Assembly (NCBI RefSeq): GCF_016786325.1
Contig: NZ_JADWYU010000098.1
Location: 40,494 to 104,493, forward strand
Reading direction: 5' to 3'
Length of the DNA: 64,000 bases
DNA from: Frankia nepalensis
GTDB taxonomy: Bacteria; Actinomycetota; Actinomycetes; Frankiales; Frankiaceae
Positions 24,870-32,952 of this stretch are shown in pieces (the stretch's first letter is position 1; each line of letters begins with the position of its first letter). The notes under the pieces were generated by a model that saw nothing but the letters and a program-made list of their open reading frames with translations, had not been told where the DNA came from and searched no databases. Position numbers and translations under genes: made by a program.

Positions 24870-25787
24870 CTAATGGCTGTCTTTCCCGCCGGCGGGGACG
24901 CTGGCCACGTCGGCCCAGTCGGGAAGTGGCTCGCAGGTCGTGGCCCAGTGGCCGGGAAGGCCCTGGGCGCCGACGTGCGCGGCGACGATCCCGCCGACGA
25001 TCGCGCAGGTGGTGTCGACGTCCCCGCCGGTGCTGGCGGTCGTCCAGAACGCCTGCTCATAGTCGGCGAGATGGCGGGCGGCGGCCCACAGCGCGAACGG
25101 CACCGTGTCGTGCGCACTGGTGTTGCGCCCGTTGCCCAGCTCGCGGACCGCGACGTGCGCGTGCGGAACGTGCGCCAGGCCCCGGGCGGCCCAGACACCG
25201 TGACGCACCCGCCCGGGCGGCACATAGCCAAGGACCTCGTCGAGGAACTCCCGCGGCTCGGGCGTGCCGGGGCGGGTGGCCAGCGCGGCGGCCACGGCGA
25301 CGGCGACCGCGCCGGCCACACCCTCCGGATGAGCGTGCGTGACCTCGGCCGACCTTGCCGCCTGCGCCGCGGCCTTCGCCGGATCGTCGCCGAACCAGGC
25401 ACCGAGTGGCGCGACACGCATCGCGGCGCCGTTGCCCCAGGAACCCTGGCCATCGAACAGGCCGACGGCGAGCTCTCGCCAGGCACCGCCCTGTCGGATC
25501 AGTCGCAGCAGCCGGTTCATGGCTGGGCCGTAGCCGCGGTCAAAGTCGTGATGCTCGGCGAAACTCGCTGCCAGCATGTCCTGGTCGACACCGCCGTGCC
25601 GTTGCAGCACGGCGACGACGGAGCAGGCCATCTCGGTGTCGTCGGTCCACTGCCACGGCCCGGGCGGAAGACCACGTCGTGTCAGGGCATCGCGGTGAGC
25701 AGGCACGAAGAACTGCGACCCCAGCGCATCCCCCACAGCCAGCCCGTGCAGGGCGTCGAGCGCACGTACCCGCCGGTCGATCGTCAT
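24870..25787 (-). CDS. ADP-ribosylglycohydrolase family protein
   Basis: From ATG 25787 the protein has 305 residues. The diagnostic metal-site motifs are WTDDTEMA (residues 47-54) and GGDVDTTCAIVGGIVAA near the C-terminus, together with GLAVGDALGS at the N-terminus. These coordinate two Mg ions in the DraG/ARH fold, which removes ADP-ribose from proteins or small molecules. Starts at 25796 or 25799 would add three or four residues, and no clear ribosome site decides between them. No ADP-ribosyltransferase is nearby, so the substrate is open. Confidence 0.9.
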   Translation of the reverse strand: MTIDRRVRALDALHGLAVGDALGSQFFVPAHRDALTRRGLPPGPWQWTDDTEMACSVVAVLQRHGGVDQDMLAASFAEHHDFDRGYGPAMNRLLRLIRQGGAWRELAVGLFDGQGSWGNGAAMRVAPLGAWFGDDPAKAAAQAARSAEVTHAHPEGVAGAVAVAVAAALATRPGTPEPREFLDEVLGYVPPGRVRHGVWAARGLAHVPHAHVAVRELGNGRNTSAHDTVPFALWAAARHLADYEQAFWTTASTGGDVDTTCAIVGGIVAAHVGAQGLPGHWATTCEPLPDWADVASVPAGGKDSH

Positions 25788-25915
25788 TACACCCATCATC
25801 ACCGCCACCATCCGATCAGCCAACACCGCCGCCGAGAAACCATCTCCTGCACGAGCACATTGATAGAGATCTCGCCGGAGCCAGCCGAAGATCAACCGCA
25901 CTGAACTGGCTGTGG

Positions 25916-27493
25916 TCAGCGTCGAGGAACGAGGCGCGGCCAGGGACGACGCCTGGTTGTCGTTCCCGGTCCTGCTTCGGGCTCGGGGCGAGGCGGCGGG
26001 GGTGCGGGCCGGATTCCGGCGCTGAAGGCCAGCAGGCGTCGGCTGGCGTCGTCGAGTCCCGCGGCTGGGAGGCGGTCGGCTATCCGTGCCCGCTGGTCCG
26101 AGGGAAGGGGCTGCCAGGCGTTCGTGGCGCCTGTCGTCAGCCAGGCGCGCAGTCCGGCGCGGCCGAGGCGGGCCAGGCGAGGGTCCGGGTCGGCGGCGGC
26201 GCGCAGGTCCGCCTCGGCGCGGTGCCAGCCGCCGGCTTCGCGGGCAAGCAGCCAGGCCGCGCGTCTGCTGGCCAGCTTGGAGGAGACCCAGAGCGGCTCG
26301 GCCACCGAGGGCGGGGCGCGGTGCTTCGCCAGTGTTCTCGCGGCGGTCGCGCTGACGCGGGCGCTCGGGTCATGCAGCAGCGGCACGATCAGCGGGACGG
26401 CCGGTTCGGCGCCGGCCCGCGCGAAAAGACCGTTCACGGCGGCGGCGCGGACGCGGGCGTTGTCGTGTGACAGGTGCGCGGCGAACGTGGACAGGTCCGG
26501 GTGGTCGCCGACGGCGGCGAGCTCGTCCAGAGCGGCGGCCCGCCGGCGCGTGGTGAGGCCGGGATCCGCCAGCCGCCGGCGGTAGAAGGCGGCGAGCTCG
26601 ATGCCGCGCCGCTTCGCCCGCCAGCGCGCCGTCTCGCGCACCCTCGGCGACCGGTCCGTCAGCAGCCCGCCCAGGGTGTCGTCGTCGAGGTCGCCGTCGG
26701 GCACGGCCGTGAGCGCCTCGAGGCGGGCCTCGACCGAGCTGGCCGTCAGAAGGGCGGCCAGCCGAGGCCCGTCGGCTGTCTCCGCCAGCCACCGTGCGCA
26801 GGTGGCACGCAGCCACTGGTCCGGGTCGCCGCGGGCGGTGTCGAGCAGGTCGTCCAGGGTCAGCGCGCCGCGCCCACGACCCAGCTCGAACGCCCACCGC
26901 CGCACCTGGCGTTGGCCGCCGCTAGTCAGGGCACGGACGAGATCGACGGCCGGCACGCTCGCCAGCAACGCGTCCCGCACCTCGGTGAGCGCCTGGCCGG
27001 CCGGCTGCCGGTCCCGCCCCGCGAGCAGCACATCGAGAACGACCGCGGCCGTGCCAGCGTCGAGCCGGGGCCGCAGGGCCGCCCAGGCCGCCGCCCGCAC
27101 CCGCTCGACGTGGTCGAGAAGCCGGACCGCCAGCGCCGACGTCGCGACATCGCCGCCCACAGTGGCGAGGGCCAGGGCAGCGCGTTCCCGCAGGCGGCCG
27201 TCCGCGTGCAGGCTCGCGACCACGGCGCCGAACCCACCGCGCTCCGCTTCGACGATCACAGACCAGCCGTTGACCCCGGCGATCGCCGCGCCATACCGGT
27301 AGCTCGACCGACGCGCGGCCGCGTCCAGTAACAGCCAGCCACGGCCGTCGAGGCGCTCCAGCTCCGCCGCGACCGCGTGCCCGCGCGCCGGGTCCGGGCC
27401 GGTCACCGCGGCGGCTAAGCGCTCCGCGAGGTCCCGGGCCTCCGACAACGTCATCGCCGGCCCATCCTGATCTGCCCACCACCCAGCCGTCAC
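25916..27493 (-). CDS. HEAT repeat protein
   Basis: The 525-residue protein consists almost entirely of helical repeat pairs such as RLRERAALALATVGGDVATSALAVRLLD, RVRETARWRAKRRG and RVRAAAVNGLFARAGAEPAV. It ends in a Pro/Arg-rich tail. The start is GTG 27493, or ATG 27454 (TLSEARDLAERL). HEAT arrays are protein-binding scaffolds and the partner is unknown. A gene-like frame upstream (27755) reads into this gene in another frame. The neighbouring ADP-ribosylglycohydrolase is transcribed in the same direction, 128 bp downstream. Confidence 0.75.
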   Translation of the reverse strand: MTAGWWADQDGPAMTLSEARDLAERLAAAVTGPDPARGHAVAAELERLDGRGWLLLDAAARRSSYRYGAAIAGVNGWSVIVEAERGGFGAVVASLHADGRLRERAALALATVGGDVATSALAVRLLDHVERVRAAAWAALRPRLDAGTAAVVLDVLLAGRDRQPAGQALTEVRDALLASVPAVDLVRALTSGGQRQVRRWAFELGRGRGALTLDDLLDTARGDPDQWLRATCARWLAETADGPRLAALLTASSVEARLEALTAVPDGDLDDDTLGGLLTDRSPRVRETARWRAKRRGIELAAFYRRRLADPGLTTRRRAAALDELAAVGDHPDLSTFAAHLSHDNARVRAAAVNGLFARAGAEPAVPLIVPLLHDPSARVSATAARTLAKHRAPPSVAEPLWVSSKLASRRAAWLLAREAGGWHRAEADLRAAADPDPRLARLGRAGLRAWLTTGATNAWQPLPSDQRARIADRLPAAGLDDASRRLLAFSAGIRPAPPPPRPEPEAGPGTTTRRRPWPRLVPRR

Positions 27494-27755
27494 CCCGTTT
27501 CCCGCGTGGTGCGGCCACCTTCGCCAAGGTCAGATCCGCTTTATGTCCATGTCCGTCCGTGTCGGCCGCGCGTTGCTCCCGATCGGGAGCGAGGGGCTGA
27601 TTCGCCAGGTCATCGACGACGTCCGCGTGAAATTCGACGCGATCGAGCAGGCGGAGCTCGGAGATCTTCAGGGTCGGGCCCGTCAGGATGTCGCACCCGG
27701 TCGGCGGCTCGATGACGATCTCGGCCGGCGTGACCAGCGAAACGCGTACGCGCAC
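26922..27755 (-). CDS. Doubtful ORF whose first 60 codons look genuine
   Basis: GTG 27755 lies four bases after the stop of the small membrane protein gene, suggesting coupling. The first 60 codons (VSLVTPAEIVIEPPTGCD, ISELRLLDRVEFHADVVDDLAN) have normal codon bias and look protein-like. Beyond about 27500 the frame runs through the HEAT gene out of frame and loses that character. The true gene may be a short protein with a lost stop or a frameshift near its end. No family was recognised. Confidence 0.3.
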   Translation of the reverse strand: MRVRVSLVTPAEIVIEPPTGCDILTGPTLKISELRLLDRVEFHADVVDDLANQPLAPDREQRAADTDGHGHKADLTLAKVAAPRGKRGDGWVVGRSGWAGDDVVGGPGPRGALSRRGDRPGPGARARGRGGAGAPRRPWLAVTGRGRASVELPVWRGDRRGQRLVCDRRSGARWVRRRGREPARGRPPAGTRCPGPRHCGRRCRDVGAGGPASRPRRAGAGGGLGGPAAPARRWHGRGRSRCAARGAGPAAGRPGAHRGAGRVAGERAGRRSRPCPD

Positions 27756-27758
27756 CGC

Positions 27759-28244
27759 TCAGCGGTGTGCTCGTGCACCGCCCAGGAGCGGCGCGAGATG
27801 AACAGCCAGCAGCAGGAGCCCCAGACCCGTCGCCGACAGCAGGCCCAGACCCGGGCGGCTGCTGGCGACCGGTTCGAACAGGTTGCCCGCCGGATCCATC
27901 ATGTAGGCACGCGCAGTCTTCGACCTGACGACGACGATGCAACGGACGGCCGCCAGCACAGCGCACAAGGCGGCGGCGCAGCCGACCACCCGCCATCCAC
28001 GCGCGGACCGACCAAACGACGCCATAGCGGCCAGGACCATCTCCAGCACCACCGCTACCCCGAGGCCCAGCCCCAGGGCCGCCGCGACCACAGCGCCGCG
28101 ATCCCTGAGAACGTCGAGGGCGGTCTCCGCCCCGGTGATGTCATTGTCGGCCCAGGGCAACAGCACCACCCCCACGACCAGAACAAGCTGACCTATCGCC
28201 AAGACGATCAACACCGGTGCCCGCCGGACGCCCCTCATGACCAT
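27759..28244 (-). CDS. Small membrane protein of unknown function
   Basis: The protein has 161 residues and four hydrophobic helices: VLIVLAIGQLVLVVGVVLLPW, then VVAAALGLGLGVAVVLEMVLAA, VVGCAAALCAVLAAVRCIVVV and LGLLSATGLGLLLLAVHLAPL. A loop (SKTARAYMMDPAGNLFEPV) lies between helices three and four. Start at 28244 (an ATG is also available two codons later). It appears to form an operon with the short frame beginning at 27755. No family was recognised. Confidence 0.6.
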   Translation of the reverse strand: MVMRGVRRAPVLIVLAIGQLVLVVGVVLLPWADNDITGAETALDVLRDRGAVVAAALGLGLGVAVVLEMVLAAMASFGRSARGWRVVGCAAALCAVLAAVRCIVVVRSKTARAYMMDPAGNLFEPVASSRPGLGLLSATGLGLLLLAVHLAPLLGGARAHR

Positions 28245-28415
28245 TCGGACGCATCCCGCCCACGACCGGTTCTGCGCGCGAACTCCAGAACTCCGATTCA
28301 GCGACGACCCACATGTCTACGTGCCGACAGGCCCGCGAGATTCCAGGATCGGTACAGGTGGTGGCGGCCATAAACGGGTGCCTTGCCGTGGCGGACTGCC
28401 CTACCCTCTGCCCCA

Positions 28416-28928
28416 ATGAGAGACGAAACCGCCCTCACCGCGAGATGCACCCAGCGCGCGTACCTGTACCTGGAACGCGACCACGACCCCGCCGGGCCGC
28501 CGTACAGCGACCGCGACCGCGACCAGATGGCGTTCGACCCTGACGAGGTCACCTCCCTGGTCGGGCTCACCCCGACCGAGGCATGGCGACGTGGAGATCC
28601 CGCCGCGCGGGCCGGTCGACCTCCACGCCGGTTCAGCAACTGGAAATACGGGCTACCGGAAGTCCGCACCTTCGACACCGAGGAGGTCGTCACCGCGCTC
28701 CTGGACGCGATCGAGCCGCACGCCACCGGAATCACCAACGCCTACCGCGCACTGGGCATGCGCGGCGGCGTCATGGTCGTCATCTGGATGCACGGCGTCC
28801 GAAACGCTGACGGCGACGTCGCCGTGTCCACCCCCGCGCTCAGCTACAGCAGGCAGACCGTGCAACGGCTGGCCCAGCTACAGCTGGCGGTCCACCACGA
28901 CCAGTACATCGAGCTACCTGACCCGTAA
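28416..28928 (+). CDS. DUF4279 domain protein
   Basis: The 170-residue protein shows the DUF4279 pattern: FDPDEVTSLVGLTPTEAWRRGD, then a WKYGLPEVRTFDTEEVVTALLDAI block and the conserved C-terminal VMVVIWMHGVRNADGDVAVSTPALSYSRQTVQRLAQL. Its function is unknown; the family is cytosolic and often found in accessory regions. ATG 28416 follows a TACCCT box at 28402-28407 by nine bases, so the mRNA may be leaderless. The downstream neighbour is an ankyrin pseudogene on the opposite strand. Confidence 0.78.
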   Translation: MRDETALTARCTQRAYLYLERDHDPAGPPYSDRDRDQMAFDPDEVTSLVGLTPTEAWRRGDPAARAGRPPRRFSNWKYGLPEVRTFDTEEVVTALLDAIEPHATGITNAYRALGMRGGVMVVIWMHGVRNADGDVAVSTPALSYSRQTVQRLAQLQLAVHHDQYIELPDP

Positions 28929-28988
28929 ACCCCCGGTCGGCTCTGCCTTCAGCCAGCCCGAACGCTGAGGATGCTGGCTTTGGGTGGC

Positions 28989-29327
28989 CTACCGGCCGAG
29001 TGGCCGGTTGAGCTCCTCCTCCATGTCGATGATCTCCAGCCTGCCGGTGCCGGCTGGCGTGATACGCGTCGTGCCGTAGGCGAGCTCGACGGGAGGACCC
29101 GACCACGTCCGTGCGCGCCTCGCGCCCGGCGGCGCGCAGCGGCGACGCCGAGTAGGCGTCGACGGGCTCGATGCGGGCGCCCGCGTCCACCAGCAGCCCC
29201 ACGATGTCCACACGGCCGCTGCGCGCGGCCTCGGCCAGTACCGGCCCTCGAAACCGGTCGATGCTCATGTTCGGGTCCGCGCCGTCGGCCAGCGCCTGTC
29301 CGAACGGGCGCCCTTCAGGGCAGCCGG
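28989..29327 (-). pseudogene. Ankyrin-repeat gene remnant joined to a duplicated segment
   Basis: The 5' part encodes ankyrin-like sequence (ADGADPNMSIDRFRGPVLAEAARSG, then IVGLLVDAGARIEPVDAYSASPLRAA). After about 29095 the meaning shifts to another frame, which encodes ELAYGTTRITPAGT and EELNRPLGR, the segment duplicated from 12142-12240. The upstream frame is closed by a stop and lacks a normal start. Truncation at both ends plus a frame change make a functional product unlikely. Confidence 0.65.
28990..29088. repeat. 99-bp dispersed repeat, copy 2
   Basis: It matches 12142-12240 at 90 of 99 positions in the same orientation. Here it is attached out of frame to an ankyrin fragment. Confidence 0.85.
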
Positions 29328-29331
29328 TGAC

Positions 29332-30048
29332 TCACGCCGTGCGGCCGACCCTCGGTCCGACGTCGTCCGACGACGCACCGGATGGTGCGCTGGGCGGTGG
29401 TGTGTCAGGCGACGACGCACCGGACGGCGGCATGTCGGGCGGTCGCGTGTCGGCGGTCGTCCCGAGGCGCAGCGCGATCAGGGAGCGGGCCAGCGCCAGG
29501 GGCTCGGTGGTGTCGCTCAGGTTGCGGGACACGTTGGCGGCGGCGAGCAGGGCGTCGATCTCGAACGCCAGCATGGCGGCCGGCGGCGAGCTGGGAAGAT
29601 GGCCCGCGGACTGGGCGATCGCGGCGTCCCGCTCGAGCAGGTCCAGCCAGCGCTGCCGGGAGGCGGCCAACGCGTCCCGCACCGGTCCTGGGCGGCTGTC
29701 GAAGTCGGCGAGCGTGGCGACCATGAAGCATCCGCCTGGGAAGACCCGCCGTTCGACGTAGTCGAACCAGGCCTCGATGAGCGCGCTGAGTCTCGGCAGC
29801 CCTTCGGGCTGGGCGTGGGCGGGCGCCACGACCTCGGCGACGAAGACGTCCGTGGCCGCGGCGACCGCCGCGAGCTGGACCGCCTCCTTGGTGGCGTACG
29901 CGGCCTGGACACTGCTCTTGCTGACTCCGAGAGCGCCGGCGACCTCCGACAACGTGAGCCCGGAAAGGCCATGCACGGAGGCGAGCGCGGCGGCCTGCTC
30001 CGCCACGGCTCGCCGAGTCCGGTCTCCCCGCTGTCGCCGCCCGTCCAT
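29332..30048 (-). CDS. TetR family regulator with low-complexity C-terminal tail
   Basis: The 238-residue protein has the HTH AVAEQAAALASVHGLSGLTLSEVAGALGVSKSSVQAAYATKEAV and a helical C-domain containing WFDYVERRVFPGGCFMVATLADFDSRPGPV, as in TetR_C_16-like regulators. The last 40 residues are a Pro/Ser/Asp-rich tail with repeated SGASS. ATG 30048 is used. It is divergent from the alpha/beta hydrolase operon. A 24-bp dyad overlaps that operon's promoter, so repression of the hydrolase is likely. Confidence 0.88.
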   Translation of the reverse strand: MDGRRQRGDRTRRAVAEQAAALASVHGLSGLTLSEVAGALGVSKSSVQAAYATKEAVQLAAVAAATDVFVAEVVAPAHAQPEGLPRLSALIEAWFDYVERRVFPGGCFMVATLADFDSRPGPVRDALAASRQRWLDLLERDAAIAQSAGHLPSSPPAAMLAFEIDALLAAANVSRNLSDTTEPLALARSLIALRLGTTADTRPPDMPPSGASSPDTPPPSAPSGASSDDVGPRVGRTA

Positions 30049-30093
30049 CTCCCCACCATTGTCGCGGCGCGATCGCCGGCTTCCGCGAGCCCC

Positions 30094-30125
30094 TTGACAT
30101 TAAATACGTACGACCGTACATATTT
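30094..30125 (+). promoter_or_regulatory. Consensus-like promoter overlapped by a 24-bp TetR-type dyad
   Basis: TTGACA (30094-30099) and TACATA (30117-30122) are separated by exactly 17 bp, very strong for this genome. A near-perfect 24-bp dyad at 30102-30125 (arms AAATACGTACG and CGTACATATTT) covers the spacer and the -10. Repression by the divergent TetR protein is the obvious model. The start point near 30129 almost coincides with ATG 30131. Confidence 0.8.
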
Positions 30126-30130
30126 TAGTC

Positions 30131-30304
30131 ATGCCTCAGCCAGCCGGCACCGCGCGCGAGAAGGCCGGCTTCGCCGGCCGTCGACCGTACCGGGGAGTTC
30201 TCCCCGATCCCCCGCGAGTCCCCGACCTCCCGCGAACGGCTTCGCCCGCCGCCACGACCGCGGCCATCGAGGCCATCGGGCGGCACCGGGGCGGCCGGCC
30301 ATGA
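30131..30304 (+). CDS. Possible 57-residue leader protein coupled to hydrolase
   Basis: ATG 30131 is at the predicted transcription start and opens a 57-codon frame: QPAGTAREKAGFAGRRPYRG first, then Pro/Arg/Ala-rich sequence. Its TGA overlaps the hydrolase ATG (ATGA), and the hydrolase has no Shine-Dalgarno of its own. The frame could exist mainly to deliver ribosomes to the hydrolase start. The peptide is basic, low in complexity and resembles nothing I know. Confidence 0.45.
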   Translation: MPQPAGTAREKAGFAGRRPYRGVLPDPPRVPDLPRTASPAATTAAIEAIGRHRGGRP

Positions 30305-31314
30305 AGCAGGTCGAGCTGTCCGGCGGGACCATCGAGTACACCGACAGTGGCGGCGAGGGTCCGGTACTCGTGCTGCTGCACGGGCTCCTGATGGACGCCT
30401 CGCTGTGGGACGGGCTGATCGCGGAACTCTCCGCCGATCACCGATGCGTCGCGCCCACGCTGCCGATGGGCGCGCACCGCCACCCGGCGCACGCCGACGC
30501 GGACCTGTCGCTGCCTGGGATGGCACGGCAGGTCGGCGAGCTCCTCGACCGTCTCGACCTGACGGACGTCACCCTCGTCGGCAACGACACCGGGGGTGCC
30601 GTCGTCCAGCTGGTCGTCACCGACACCGCCGTCTCCGGCGACTCCGTCTCTGGCGACTCCGGTCCCGACACAGCCGTTCGCGACACAGCCGTTGGCGACA
30701 GCGCCGCGCGGGTGGGCCGGATCGTCCTCGTCTCGTGCGAGGCGTTCGACAACTTCCCGGCCGGCTTGACCGAGAAGACTCTGGTTCTGAGCGGCAAGCT
30801 CCCGCCCGCGCTGTTCGGGCTGTTCATGCAACAAATGCGGCTCCGGATCCTGCGGCGGCTCCCGCTCGCGTTCGGATGGCTGACCATCCGCGGTGACGCG
30901 GCCACCGCCCGCTGGCTGCAGCCGATCCTGCGACGCAGCGACATCCGCCGCGACACCGTCCGGCTGCTGCGTGCCCTCGCGAACGGGCGGGAACTCCTGC
31001 TCGAAGCCGCGGCCCGGCTGCCCGGCTTCGACCGCCCCGCCCTGGTGGCCTGGGCCGCCGACGACCGCGTGATGCCACCCGAACACGGCCGGCGCCTCGC
31101 CGAGCTCCTTCCACAGGGACGACTGGTCGCGATACCCGACAGCTACACCCTCGTCCCGCTGGACCAGCCGGAACGGCTCGCCCAGATCATCCGCGAGTTC
31201 ACCGCGTCCCGCGCCGCGGCCCAGCGGCCAGCCCCGGAGCCGCGCCGCTCGGCGGGTACCGAAAGCCGCGACCTCGCCGGAGCGGACGTCACCGGAGCCA
31301 AAGAACCTCGGTGA
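30301..31314 (+). CDS. Alpha/beta-fold hydrolase with Asp nucleophile
   Basis: The 337-residue protein has the oxyanion motif LLHGLLMDASLW and the nucleophile elbow VGNDTGG with Asp96. It is thus like epoxide hydrolases and haloalkane dehalogenases rather than Ser esterases. An acid is available in WAADDRV. At the usual His position the sequence is IPDSYTLVPLDQPERL, with no His, so the normal triad is incomplete. Residues 106-137 are an insertion of short repeats (VSGDSVSGDS, DTAVRDTAVGDS) right after the elbow helix. A disordered C-terminal tail follows. It probably lies in one transcript with the 57-codon frame and is TetR-controlled. Confidence 0.82.
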   Translation: MKQVELSGGTIEYTDSGGEGPVLVLLHGLLMDASLWDGLIAELSADHRCVAPTLPMGAHRHPAHADADLSLPGMARQVGELLDRLDLTDVTLVGNDTGGAVVQLVVTDTAVSGDSVSGDSGPDTAVRDTAVGDSAARVGRIVLVSCEAFDNFPAGLTEKTLVLSGKLPPALFGLFMQQMRLRILRRLPLAFGWLTIRGDAATARWLQPILRRSDIRRDTVRLLRALANGRELLLEAAARLPGFDRPALVAWAADDRVMPPEHGRRLAELLPQGRLVAIPDSYTLVPLDQPERLAQIIREFTASRAAAQRPAPEPRRSAGTESRDLAGADVTGAKEPR

Positions 31315-31410
31315 CGGCCGGGGGCGGGTACAGGAATTGGCTGGATCCCCTCCCGTCCTGGGCCGCACGATCGCACCGGATCGGGCGAGACCGGGAGAGA
31401 GGAACGGGCG

Positions 31411-32790
31411 ATGGCTTTGCCTTCCGAGGAGTTGTTGCCGGGCACGCGCCGCGCGCTGCTGCACCGGCTGGCCGTCGGGCAGGCGGAGGGGCGCACGCCC
31501 TCGCTGGTCGGCGCGGTCGCGCGCGGCGGGCGGCTGGTCTGGTCCGACGGCCGGAGCATGCTCGACGGGCACAGCCCGGACGCCGACGTCCAGTACCGGA
31601 TCGGCTCGATCACGAAGACCTTCGTCGCGACGCAGGTCATGCGCCTGCGGGACGAGGGCGCGCTGGACCTGGCCGACCCGCTGGACCGTCATCTGCCTGG
31701 CACCCCAGCCGGGTCGCTGACGATCGCCCAGTTGCTCGGCCACACCTCGGGCCTCGCGTCCGAGACCCCCGGCCCCTGGTGGGAGCGCACGCCGGGAACG
31801 CTGCGGCCATGGCTCGGTGACGTGCTCGGCGAGCCGGCGGTACGCCACCCGGCCGGCCGCCGGTTTCACTACTCGAATCCCGGGTTCGCGCTGCTCGGCG
31901 CGCTGGTCGGCCGGTTGCGCGGGCAGCCGTGGGGCGACGCGCTGCATCAGGAGGTGTTGGCGCCACTCGGCCTGACCAGGACGACGCTGTCGCCGCGGGC
32001 TCCGCGCGCCGGCGGCTTCGCGGTGCATCCCTGGGCGGACGTGATGGTGCCCGAGCCGCTGGAGGACACCGGCGTGATGGCGCCGGCGGGCCAGCTCTGG
32101 TCGACCGCCGCCGACCTGTGCCGCTGGGCCGCGTTCCTGGCCCGCGGCGCCGAGGGCGTCCTCGGCGCCGGCACCCTCGCCGAGATGCGCCGGCCCGCGG
32201 CGGAACCCGACGAGGCGGACGACTGGACCGCCTCCTACGGGCTCGGCCTGGAACTGCGCCGGTGGGACGGCCGAGGGCTGTACGGCCACACCGGCTCGAT
32301 GCCGGGATTCCTGGCCGCGCTGTGGGTGAGCCCACGGGACGACGTCGCCGCCGTCGTCCTGGCGAACGCGACCGCCGGGCCGGCGGTCCCGCTGATCGCC
32401 GCGGACCTGATCCGGATCGTCGCCGAGCACGAGCCGCGCATCCCGGACCCGTGGCGCCCGCTCCCGGACGTCGATCCAGAGCTCCTCGCGCTCACCGGCC
32501 TGTGGCACTGGGGCCCGTCGCCGCACCTGCTGCGCCTGCGCGCCGACCGTGGGCTGGAGCTCGTTCCGGAGGGCCAGGCCGGCCGCGGTGCCCGCTTCCG
32601 CGCGGAGGCGGACGGCACCTGGACCGGGCTTGACGGCTACTACGCGGGCGAGACGCTGCGCGTCGTCCGGGCGCCGGACGGCGCCCCCAGGCATCTGGAC
32701 ATCGGCAGCTTCGTGCTCACCCGCACTCCCTACGACCCGGACGCGGACATCCCCGGCGGGCTCCACCCGGACGGCTGGGGGGCCTACTGA
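31411..32790 (+). CDS. Serine hydrolase, class C beta-lactamase family
   Basis: The 459-residue protein has the three motifs of the penicillin-binding/class C fold: SITK (Ser66, Lys69), YSN (154-156) and HTG in GLYGHTGSMPG near residue 290. There is no signal peptide, so it is probably cytosolic and more likely an esterase or peptidase than an antibiotic-hydrolysing enzyme. A C-terminal beta-rich domain (residues 345-459) follows, as in D-aminopeptidase-like and EstB-like proteins. GGAGAGGAA precedes ATG 31411. It lies 96 bp after the hydrolase gene and may be co-transcribed. A strong hairpin follows. Confidence 0.9.
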   Translation: MALPSEELLPGTRRALLHRLAVGQAEGRTPSLVGAVARGGRLVWSDGRSMLDGHSPDADVQYRIGSITKTFVATQVMRLRDEGALDLADPLDRHLPGTPAGSLTIAQLLGHTSGLASETPGPWWERTPGTLRPWLGDVLGEPAVRHPAGRRFHYSNPGFALLGALVGRLRGQPWGDALHQEVLAPLGLTRTTLSPRAPRAGGFAVHPWADVMVPEPLEDTGVMAPAGQLWSTAADLCRWAAFLARGAEGVLGAGTLAEMRRPAAEPDEADDWTASYGLGLELRRWDGRGLYGHTGSMPGFLAALWVSPRDDVAAVVLANATAGPAVPLIAADLIRIVAEHEPRIPDPWRPLPDVDPELLALTGLWHWGPSPHLLRLRADRGLELVPEGQAGRGARFRAEADGTWTGLDGYYAGETLRVVRAPDGAPRHLDIGSFVLTRTPYDPDADIPGGLHPDGWGAY

Positions 32791-32860
32791 CACGTCAGCA
32801 GGTCCAGTACGTCCCGTCGATGGCGCCAGGCGCGGCCCAGGGCCCGAGGGCCGACGCCGT

Positions 32861-32912
32861 TGCTCCTGCCCGCGGCGGGCCGGCAGGCGAAGCCCGCCGC
32901 CGGGCAGGAGCA
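32861..32912. terminator. Long hairpin between convergent genes
   Basis: A stem of about 20 bp with one bulge (TGCTCCTGCCCGCGGCGGGC at 32861-32880 against 32892-32912) encloses an 11-nt loop. It lies between the serine hydrolase stop (32790) and the MarR stop (32953) and can serve both. Confidence 0.75.
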
Positions 32913-32952
32913 GCCGCCGGGCGGGAGCAGGGCGACGCAGCGGTGGCGGCGT

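Noticed and set aside
30136-32793. 885-codon minus-strand frame covering two hydrolase genes
   Set aside because: It is fully antisense to two genes with intact catalytic motifs and is Arg/Gly/Pro-rich without any domain.
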